Part shown: positions 23,371 to 29,204 of the stretch, one piece after another
Position numbering within the stretch: the first letter of the stretch is position 1
Layout: every line of letters begins with the position of its first letter
From: CAJXZP01 sp041563475
GTDB lineage: Bacteria > Bacteroidota > Bacteroidia > Flavobacteriales_G > Salibacteraceae
NCBI GenBank assembly: GCA_041563475.1
Contig: JBFFMY010000035.1
Coordinates: 1-29,204, forward strand
DNA: 29,204 bases
Direction: 5' to 3'
Made by a program: the position numbers and the translations under genes
The notes under the pieces: model-generated
The model's input: only the letters and a program-made list of their open reading frames with translations
Told to the model about the DNA's origin: nothing
Database searches by the model: none

Positions 23371-24756
23371 ATGAAGTATTTTGTAATTGTTTTAGCTAGT
23401 CTGTTTATTGGAATTAGTCCGGTTTTCAACCAAAGCCTTTCGGGTAAAAAGATTTTGAAAACGGCTAATAAATTAGAGCAATCAGGTGATTTAAGGTCGG
23501 CTGTTACCGTTCTAAATCAAAACCGTGAAAATGCGGGGAAATTTCAAGATGAGGTGTATTTGCAACTAGGTATTCTTCAAGGTAGAATTTTGTTGTTGGA
23601 TTCTGCCATTCTTTCGTTGAATGAGGCTTCAAAATCGGTAAAGTCATCCATTTCTGATAAATCAAAATCGGAGATGAGTAAAGTGGGGGAGTTAAAGTCT
23701 AAATACAATCTAAATGTGGCCCAAGGAAAAAGGTTTGCACAAGATCAGAAGTATCAAAAGGCTACAAATTTTTTTATAGAAGCATTTACATATGATACAG
23801 GAAATTACGAAGCTTGGTTCAACCTCGCTGAGGTTTCCGAACGTAATCAATCGGTAGATGAGTCGCTTAGACTATTTGAAAAGGCTACTACGAAATACGT
23901 GAATAGCCCGATTGAATTAGCGCATATTTTTGAACATATTTCCGAAAGCCATTTGATAAAAAGAGAATACAAAAATGCAGTTTCCGCGGCTGAAAAGGCC
24001 ATGGTATTAGATACACTTGCGTTGGAACCTTATTTATTGAAGGCAAAAGCTTTGTTTAATTTACATGCATACGATTCTGCTCAACTCAGCTTAACGGTAT
24101 ATCTAGATCAGATTAACACCAACAAATTGGCATGGACCCTGCGCGGGGATTGTTATTTCTTTTTAGGTCGCTATAGTTCTGCTATTTCAGATTATTCATC
24201 TGCAATTTATTTAGATGATAAGTTAACAGAGGCTATTAACTACAGGGGACAAAGTTATTTCTATACCAAACAATATGCGCTTGCAAAATTGGATTTCAAA
24301 ACGTTAGATGAAATTTTTGATGGAAATTATTATGCGAAAAATGCCATTGGAATTTGCGCCTATGCAGAAGACCAATATCCTGTGGCTGTTGCTCAGTTTG
24401 AAGAAGTTTCAAAATTGTCTACCCAGGATCAATACATTTTTAATTTGGCTATGGCGTATTACCGAAATAAGCAATACAAAAAAGCCTTACCTCTTTTTGA
24501 TCAATTAGCCATGAATCATCGCCTGGAGCCAAAATATAATGTGGCTAAAGCCTGGGTTTTAGTGGAGTTAAAAAAATATAGAGATGCGGAGAATTGGATG
24601 GATGATGCTATTCGAGAAAATGGCTATATCCAAGAGTATTTTGCAGTACGCGCCATAATTTACCGTAAACTGGGTGAGACAAAAAAGGCTTTAAAAGATG
24701 AACGAATTGCGCATGCAATTAAGGGAGAGCCGTTAAGTTTTGATTTGAATTTTTGA
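23371..24756 (+). CDS. Exported tetratricopeptide repeat protein
   Basis: 461 residues. A signal peptide (MKYFVIVLASLFIGISPVFN) with likely cleavage near residue 20 exports the protein. TPR units follow almost to the end: LKTANKLEQSGDLRSAVTVL, AWFNLAEVSERNQSVDESLR, AWTLRGDCYFFLGRYSSAIS, AINYRGQSYFYTKQYALAKL, YIFNLAMAYYRNKQYKKALP. No enzyme motif is seen. It may act as a periplasmic scaffold. A four-codon ATG-AAA-TTT-TCA-TGA frame overlaps the start (23360-23374). The gene ends one base from the stop of mnmA on the other strand, with no terminator between. Confidence 0.88.
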   Translation: MKYFVIVLASLFIGISPVFNQSLSGKKILKTANKLEQSGDLRSAVTVLNQNRENAGKFQDEVYLQLGILQGRILLLDSAILSLNEASKSVKSSISDKSKSEMSKVGELKSKYNLNVAQGKRFAQDQKYQKATNFFIEAFTYDTGNYEAWFNLAEVSERNQSVDESLRLFEKATTKYVNSPIELAHIFEHISESHLIKREYKNAVSAAEKAMVLDTLALEPYLLKAKALFNLHAYDSAQLSLTVYLDQINTNKLAWTLRGDCYFFLGRYSSAISDYSSAIYLDDKLTEAINYRGQSYFYTKQYALAKLDFKTLDEIFDGNYYAKNAIGICAYAEDQYPVAVAQFEEVSKLSTQDQYIFNLAMAYYRNKQYKKALPLFDQLAMNHRLEPKYNVAKAWVLVELKKYRDAENWMDDAIRENGYIQEYFAVRAIIYRKLGETKKALKDERIAHAIKGEPLSFDLNF

Positions 24757-24757
24757 T

Positions 24758-25951
24758 TTAGGCAATTACTCCTGAACCAATTAATTCGTTGTCTACATAC
24801 CATGCAGCAAACTGACCTGCAGCAACACCTCTTTCATTTTCATCAAATAGAATGTACATGCCTTCAGGTTGGCGATACAATGTTGCACCTACCAAAGGCT
24901 GTCTGTAACGAATGCGTACCAAGAATCGTTGTTCTTCTCCAACAGTCATTTCTAAATCTTCACGAATCCAATGCAATTCTGAAGCATCAATGAAAAGTCC
25001 TGGACGCAACAAACCCGGATGATTGTCGCCTTGACCGGTGTAAATATGATTGGTTTGGGTATTGGTTTCAATAACGTATAATGCTTCTTTAGTACCACCA
25101 ACAGCTAACCCTTTACGCTGGCCAATGGTAAAATAATGCGCGCCATTGTGTTGAGCAACCACCTTTCCATTTTCTGGAATGTAGGATAGTGGAGTAGTGA
25201 GGGCTTTCAATTTTTCTTCCAAAGAATCAAAACCCTCTATTTTGGAATTATACCCTTCAAAGTTTTCAGGTATTTCAATTATGTCGCCCGATTTTGGTTT
25301 CAATTGCTGTTTTAAAAAATCAGGAAGTTTCACTTTTCCAATAAAACACAATCCTTGAGAATCTTTTTTGTTTGCAGTTATTAATCCTTGCGCTGCGGCA
25401 ATTTCACGGACTTCACTTTTTTGGAGATGTCCAATTGGAAACAAGGATTTAGCCAATTGATCTTGACTTAATTGACACAAAAAGTAGCTTTGATCTTTGT
25501 TTTTGTCTGCGCCAGCTAGCAATTGATACGTTGGTTTTCCATTTACTTCAACTTCTCCTTTTTGACAATAATGACCTGTGGCCACAAAATCGGCACCCAG
25601 TTTCATTGCAGCGTTTAGAAATACATCAAACTTTATTTCTCGGTTGCATAATACATCTGGATTAGGCGTACGTCCTTTTTCGTATTCGTTGAACATGTAA
25701 TCAACGATACGTTCCTTGTATTGCTCACTTAAATCTATGGTTTGGTACGGAATGCCTAGTTTTTCAGCTACGAGCAACGCATCGTTACTGTCATCAATCC
25801 ACGGGCATTCATCACTGATAGTCACAGAGGTATCATGCCAGTTTTTCATGAAAATTCCGATTACTTCGTAGCCTTGTTCAATTAGCAAATGTGCTGCTAC
25901 ACTCGAATCTACTCCGCCTGATAAACCCACAACTACTCGTTTTTTCTTCAT
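24758..25951 (-). CDS. mnmA: tRNA-specific 2-thiouridylase MnmA
   Basis: 397 residues, longer than E. coli MnmA (368). It makes 2-thiouridine at the wobble base of Lys, Glu and Gln tRNAs. The PP-loop SGGVDSS is at 11-17, the nucleophile Cys102 is in PDVLCN and the persulfide Cys202 is in GLCFIG. GQRKGL and the C-terminal beta-barrel (FDENERGVAAGQFAAWYVD) follow. Compared with the E. coli protein there is an insertion of some 25-30 residues at about 226-262 (IPENFEGYNSKIEGFDSLEE), just before the HYFTIGQRKGL strand. The sulfur could come from the cysteine desulfurase at 18805-19932. It has its own -7 box (TAATTTTG, 25984-25977). Confidence 0.96.
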   Translation of the reverse strand: MKKKRVVVGLSGGVDSSVAAHLLIEQGYEVIGIFMKNWHDTSVTISDECPWIDDSNDALLVAEKLGIPYQTIDLSEQYKERIVDYMFNEYEKGRTPNPDVLCNREIKFDVFLNAAMKLGADFVATGHYCQKGEVEVNGKPTYQLLAGADKNKDQSYFLCQLSQDQLAKSLFPIGHLQKSEVREIAAAQGLITANKKDSQGLCFIGKVKLPDFLKQQLKPKSGDIIEIPENFEGYNSKIEGFDSLEEKLKALTTPLSYIPENGKVVAQHNGAHYFTIGQRKGLAVGGTKEALYVIETNTQTNHIYTGQGDNHPGLLRPGLFIDASELHWIREDLEMTVGEEQRFLVRIRYRQPLVGATLYRQPEGMYILFDENERGVAAGQFAAWYVDNELIGSGVIA

Positions 25952-25976
25952 GAAATCATTCTTCCAAATGGAGCGG

Positions 25977-25984
25977 CAAAATTA
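25977..25984 (-). promoter_or_regulatory. -7 box of mnmA
   Basis: TAATTTTG on the minus strand, 25 nt before the ATG at 25951, immediately downstream of the terminator that ends the preceding operon. Confidence 0.45.
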
Positions 25985-25997
25985 GGGTTTTTTAGAC

Positions 25998-26028
25998 ATA
26001 AAAAAACCGAGCCTTACGACTCGGTTTT
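25998..26028 (-). terminator. Rho-independent terminator after the YceI-like gene
   Basis: On the minus strand AAAACCGAG, an 8-nt loop, CTCGGTTTT and further Ts. The stem is 26028-26020 with 26011-26003. It separates the four-gene minus-strand unit from mnmA. Confidence 0.88.
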
Positions 26029-26045
26029 CTATATAATCGTTAAAA

Positions 26046-26711
26046 TTATTGGCAAGACTTATTCAAATTGGTATAAATCTGAATTTTTACTTCGCTCCAT
26101 AATTTACTAATTCCATCATCTCCAGTATGAAGCACTTTACATTCGGTGTTTAAGGCTTCAATTCCCTTCGCTGCATCCCAATTGTTTACATCAATAGTCG
26201 CATTTAAGGTAAGTTCAGTTCCCAAAAGAGTATATGTTGCATTTACATCGCGTTGAATTCCATTCATCTTTAAGAAGATGATGGCGGCTCCTTTACCGTC
26301 AACCGCTTCGCTAATTTTTTTCACTCCACCCGTAATTGTATCGGATTGAACCATGGAATCAAAAAAGAATTTAAGAATTTTCGGGTCTCTTTCCGTATTC
26401 CCGGTGTTCACAGACCCAGTAACAATACTAAAAGTAGCATTTTCAAAAACTGCCGATTCACTATTTGAAGTTTGGGTGTTTTCTACATTAAATACGTCAA
26501 ATCCACCGCCAACTGCAACTTTCGCTGTTGTTTTGAACGATGTCCAGGTAATTTTGGTAGTACTTAAATCATACGAATACGCACAAACTACGTTAGAAAT
26601 TGAATCTGTAATCATGATGTCTTCAGAGGAAGATTCAGCCGTGTTTTCAGAACCGCAAGAAGAAATGAATAATGTGGCCAAAGCCAATATTGAAAGTCGT
26701 ACCTTTTTCAT
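26046..26711 (-). CDS. YceI-like lipoprotein
   Basis: 221 residues from the ATG at 26711. The signal peptide ends at FISSC (Cys19), giving a lipidated protein. The mature part follows the YceI pattern: LSTTKITWTSFKTTAKVAVGGGFDVF near the start (read as TKITWTSFKTTAKVAVGG), SIVTGSVNTGNTERDPKIL and KFFFDSM in the middle, then a run of beta-strands with KMNGIQRDVNATYTLLG. YceI proteins form lipocalin-like barrels that bind isoprenoid or other lipids. Here the match is recognisable but not strong, and the ligand is unknown. A TTG nine codons upstream gives no signal peptide advantage. It lies 36 nt after the 2OG-Fe(II) oxygenase gene and before a terminator. Confidence 0.8.
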   Translation of the reverse strand: MKKVRLSILALATLFISSCGSENTAESSSEDIMITDSISNVVCAYSYDLSTTKITWTSFKTTAKVAVGGGFDVFNVENTQTSNSESAVFENATFSIVTGSVNTGNTERDPKILKFFFDSMVQSDTITGGVKKISEAVDGKGAAIIFLKMNGIQRDVNATYTLLGTELTLNATIDVNNWDAAKGIEALNTECKVLHTGDDGISKLWSEVKIQIYTNLNKSCQ

Positions 26712-26747
26712 GTTGTTTAAATTGATAATGCAAAGCAAGTGAATAAA

Positions 26748-27701
26748 TTAGATTAATCCAATTTCTCGTAATCTTTCTTCCAAGTATTCTCCAGCCGTAA
26801 TGTTTTTGTATTCTTTGGGATGATTGGTATCAATTGTTTCTGGCAAACAATTTAGTGGCATTTCGGAAATTGGGTGTAAGAAAAATGGAACAGAATAGCG
26901 ACTTGCACCTTGTTTTTCTCTTACTGGATTGATTACCCGATGCGTAGTTGAGCGGAGTTTGTTGTTTGTTAAACGTTGCAACATATCCCCCACATTAACT
27001 ACAATGTGGTCTTCAATAGATGTTACATCTACCCATTGATTCTGTTTATTGAGAACTTGCAGTCCATCGGCAGATGCACCAACCAAAAGAGTAATTAAAT
27101 TAATGTCTTCATGCGCACCAGCTCGAACGGCTTTTGTGTTTTCTGATTTTACGGGAGGATAATGAATTGGTCGCAAAATGCTATTTCCATTATGCACGAA
27201 TTCATCAAAATAATACTCATCTAATCCCAAAAACAAAGCAATTGCTCTAAGCACTAAAACGCCTGTTTTTTCAAAAGTTTGGTAGGCTTTTTTGCCGGTT
27301 TCTAAATATCCTTCCACTTCCGTAACGGCTATGTTATCTGGATATGTTGCTTTTCGAATTTCATCATCATCAACAAATTGCCCGAAATGCCAAAATTCTT
27401 TTAAATCACCTTCTGTCATTCCTTTTGCATGTTCCTTTCCAAAAGAGGTGTAGCCTCTTTGACCGCCTAGACCATCAATCTCGTATTTTGCTTTTACATC
27501 TTCTGGTAAAGCAAAAAAGGCTTTATTCTTTTCATACAGTTCCGAAATAAGATGGTCTGGGATTTGGTGGTTTTTTAAGGCCACAAATCCAATTTCTTGG
27601 TAGGCTTTTCCTAAATCAGCAACAAATTTGTTTTTTTGTTCTGGGTTACCAGATACAAAATCAGATAAATCGACAGATGGAATTCCTTGTGGTGTAGGCA
27701 T
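26748..27701 (-). CDS. 2-oxoglutarate/Fe(II)-dependent oxygenase, isopenicillin N synthase-like
   Basis: 317 residues. The N-terminal DIOX_N part begins IPSVDLSDFVSGN, with GFVALKNHQIPDHLISELYE. The jelly-roll core has the iron ligands His197 and Asp199 (AGAHEDINLIT) and His254 (STTHRV), and the RxS motif Arg268-Ser270 (SRYSVPFFLHP), which in the family holds 2-oxoglutarate. The protein groups with the broad bacterial IPNS/gibberellin-oxidase-like family, whose members mostly have unknown substrates. There is no NRPS or other natural-product gene around, so beta-lactam synthesis is not suggested. It starts 10 nt after the M48 peptidase stop. Confidence 0.92.
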   Translation of the reverse strand: MPTPQGIPSVDLSDFVSGNPEQKNKFVADLGKAYQEIGFVALKNHQIPDHLISELYEKNKAFFALPEDVKAKYEIDGLGGQRGYTSFGKEHAKGMTEGDLKEFWHFGQFVDDDEIRKATYPDNIAVTEVEGYLETGKKAYQTFEKTGVLVLRAIALFLGLDEYYFDEFVHNGNSILRPIHYPPVKSENTKAVRAGAHEDINLITLLVGASADGLQVLNKQNQWVDVTSIEDHIVVNVGDMLQRLTNNKLRSTTHRVINPVREKQGASRYSVPFFLHPISEMPLNCLPETIDTNHPKEYKNITAGEYLEERLREIGLI

Positions 27702-27711
27702 ATTTCGAATT

Positions 27712-28521
27712 TTATTTTTTATTTAAACTATTTACCAAAAGATCAAAATCTGGATTTCCATTGTAGGCAGTAGAATACCCATATTTTTCAGCCCATTTTC
27801 TTACGCGGTGGACCCTATTTTTCGTGTCTGGATGTGTGCTAATGATGGGTGGGATTTTAACATTATTTCCACTAGAAACCATTTCTTCAAAAAAATCAGC
27901 CAAGGCGGTACATGAATAGTGTTTTCCCGTACCTAAATAAATCACAGAATACTTATCCGCATTATTTTCTTGGTCACGCCCCAAACCTAATCCTAGAATT
28001 TTATTAGCCACTTCAACTGCAATAAAAACTCCGAAAGAAGCACCTGCAGCTGCAGCTCCAGCTATAATGATAGCTTGTCTCCCAACGCCACGAGATAGCT
28101 TTTTAACAGAATGACGTAACTCGGCATGCGCAATTTCATGGCCAATTACTGCCGCTAATTGATCTTCGTTTTTCGCCAATTTTATTAATCCAGTATACAC
28201 AAAAATGTACCCCCCAGGCGTACAAAATGCGTTAACTATTTTATCATCATTGATAATCGTAATAGAATCATACATAAATTCCTGTTTGAATTTAATTTCA
28301 GGAGATTCTAAAATATTATCTACAACGCGTTCCAATTGTTGATAGGTTACGGGGTAATCTTCTCTTTTTAATAGTGGATAATTTTTAGGGTCGTTTTGAA
28401 TTTTATGGGAAGTTAGTGCGCCTAACTCCACATCTTTTGAAGTTGAGATTGTTTTAAAGCAGGAGCTTAACGAGAGAATAAAGAATAATCCTAAAAGTGG
28501 AATTCGTTTTACAATCAGCAT
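27712..28521 (-). CDS. M48-family metallopeptidase lipoprotein
   Basis: 269 residues from the ATG at 28521, which gives a proper lipoprotein signal (MLIVKRIPLLGLFFILSLSS then Cys21); the longer start at 28554 adds eleven hydrophilic residues. The zinc site is HEIAH (128-132) with the third ligand in ENNADK (about Glu185). FCTPGGYIFVYTGLI precedes it, as in BepA/LoiP-type periplasmic M48 peptidases, and STHPDTKNRV follows. A small glycine/alanine-rich hydrophobic segment lies at 150-170. The likely role is outer-membrane or periplasmic protein quality control. It is followed within 10 nt by the oxygenase gene. Confidence 0.93.
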   Translation of the reverse strand: MLIVKRIPLLGLFFILSLSSCFKTISTSKDVELGALTSHKIQNDPKNYPLLKREDYPVTYQQLERVVDNILESPEIKFKQEFMYDSITIINDDKIVNAFCTPGGYIFVYTGLIKLAKNEDQLAAVIGHEIAHAELRHSVKKLSRGVGRQAIIIAGAAAAGASFGVFIAVEVANKILGLGLGRDQENNADKYSVIYLGTGKHYSCTALADFFEEMVSSGNNVKIPPIISTHPDTKNRVHRVRKWAEKYGYSTAYNGNPDFDLLVNSLNKK

Positions 28522-28597
28522 AAAATTGGTGTCGTTATAAATTGGAATCGGCAAAGAAAGCCAAAATTTATTGTCATAATATATAAAATGATCGACT

Positions 28598-29204
28598 TTA
28601 CTTTGAATTTAATATAGACTGGGCCGCATAATATCCCATTGAAAAACAACCGTGTAATAAAAACCCACCTGTTGGGGCATCCCAATCAACCATTTCACCA
28701 ATAGTGTAGGTGTTCGTGTATTTTTTCAGAGAGAAATTTGGATTCAGTTCAGAAATAGCAATTCCACCAACCGTTGAAATGGCTTCTTCAATTGGCCGTA
28801 AAGACTGTATAGGAATGTTTAGATTTTGTACAGCTTTTGCAAATGTATTGGAATCCATAAAGTCTTCTTTAGAAATATATGCTTTAGCCAGTGCAAGTTG
28901 AACAGTATTTAATTTCAACAGTTTTCCAAAATTCGTTGATTTTGCGTTTTTGATATTATCAATTAGTTGATTTTCCGTTTGATTTGGTTTCAGGTTGATT
29001 TGTATGGATGCCTTGTTGGAGTGGTGTAAAGTATTTCTAACTTTACTCGAAATAGGATAAATGGCATTTCCTTCCATACCATAATCTGTGATTAAAGCTT
29101 CACCTTTAACCTCCAAATCGTGGTGTATTATGGAAATGTTTTTGAGTGGTTTACCCGAATGGTATTCAGTAATAGATTTCGGCCAATCAATATTGAGTCC
29201 GCAA
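28598..29204 (-). CDS. HI0933/TIGR03862-type flavoprotein, C-terminal part (runs off the window)
   Basis: The reading frame is open to the right edge. Reading back from the TTG at 29116 (not a start) gives CGLNIDWPKSITEYHSGKPL and further family-like residues, so the 5' part lies outside the window. About 202 residues are present. The end DWDAPTGGFLLHGCFSMGYY is the FAD-contacting C-terminal motif of the HI0933-like NAD(P)/FAD-dependent oxidoreductases, and GGIAISELNPNFSLKK is the preceding conserved strand. The substrate is unknown. The stop is 76 nt before the M48 peptidase start, so it could lead the operon. Confidence 0.88.
   Translation of the reverse strand, partial: CGLNIDWPKSITEYHSGKPLKNISIIHHDLEVKGEALITDYGMEGNAIYPISSKVRNTLHHSNKASIQINLKPNQTENQLIDNIKNAKSTNFGKLLKLNTVQLALAKAYISKEDFMDSNTFAKAVQNLNIPIQSLRPIEEAISTVGGIAISELNPNFSLKKYTNTYTIGEMVDWDAPTGGFLLHGCFSMGYYAAQSILNSK

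Noticed and set aside
26748..27701. Beta-lactam biosynthesis cluster
   Set aside because: The IPNS-like label covers many unrelated oxygenases; there is no NRPS or epimerase gene nearby.
1..29204. Defence island, prophage, CRISPR array, insertion sequence, tRNA or rRNA genes
   Set aside because: I looked on both strands and saw no transposase, integrase, direct-repeat array, cloverleaf or rRNA sequence; gene content is housekeeping and envelope functions.

Overview
The window reads as ordinary chromosome of a Bacteroidota bacterium, most likely a member of the Flavobacteriales. The DNA is AT-rich and the genes lack Shine-Dalgarno sequences. The recognisable promoters carry the phylum's -7 box TAnnTTTG. 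The gene content also fits: an alternate two-domain GlmU, zinc-free L31, a gliding/T9SS-type C-terminal domain (CHU_C), a DUF4136 lipoprotein, a fused SpmA-SpmB protein, and several lipoproteins with short signal peptides. I see no tRNA, rRNA, CRISPR array, insertion sequence, integrase or phage gene.

Layout. 1-1509 (-): beta-helix lipoprotein. 1814-5879 (+): ribosomal protein L31, alternate GlmU and Lon protease, with tandem promoters ahead of L31 and a terminator/promoter overlap between L31 and GlmU. 5941-9282 (-): threonine aldolase followed by a large repeat-containing secreted protein. 9477-11237 (+): TypA/BipA. 11421-13075 (+): an ECF sigma factor translationally coupled to a membrane protein with an anti-sigma-like N-terminus and periplasmic PKD and CHU_C domains. 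13121-17229 (-): aroE, a DUF368 (PopT-type) membrane protein, a ComA-like phosphosulfolactate synthase and a TPR protein. 17398-20520 (+): glmM, a cysteine desulfurase and a DUF4136 lipoprotein, tightly spaced. 20531-23186 (-): SpmA-SpmB fusion, TRIC channel and YciO/Sua5-family protein. 23371-24756 (+): secreted TPR protein, convergent at 1 bp with mnmA (24758-25951, -). 26046-29204 (-): YceI-like lipoprotein, 2OG-Fe(II) oxygenase, M48 lipoprotein peptidase and the C-terminal part of an HI0933-type flavoprotein that runs off the window edge.

Functional links. GlmM and the alternate GlmU supply successive steps to UDP-GlcNAc. DUF368 proteins recycle undecaprenyl phosphate, the carrier that consumes UDP-GlcNAc products. 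The cysteine desulfurase could feed sulfur to MnmA for tRNA thiolation. AroE serves the aromatic pathway. The most unusual unit is the sigma factor/CHU_C pair: it looks like a transmembrane signalling module whose sensor end resembles a type IX secretion cargo signal. The ComA homologue, in a bacterium with no visible coenzyme M pathway, is the second point of interest.

Many genes have very short predicted leaders (about 2-25 nt). Several start codons had to be moved downstream of the longest ORF because a promoter lies inside the longer reading frame.
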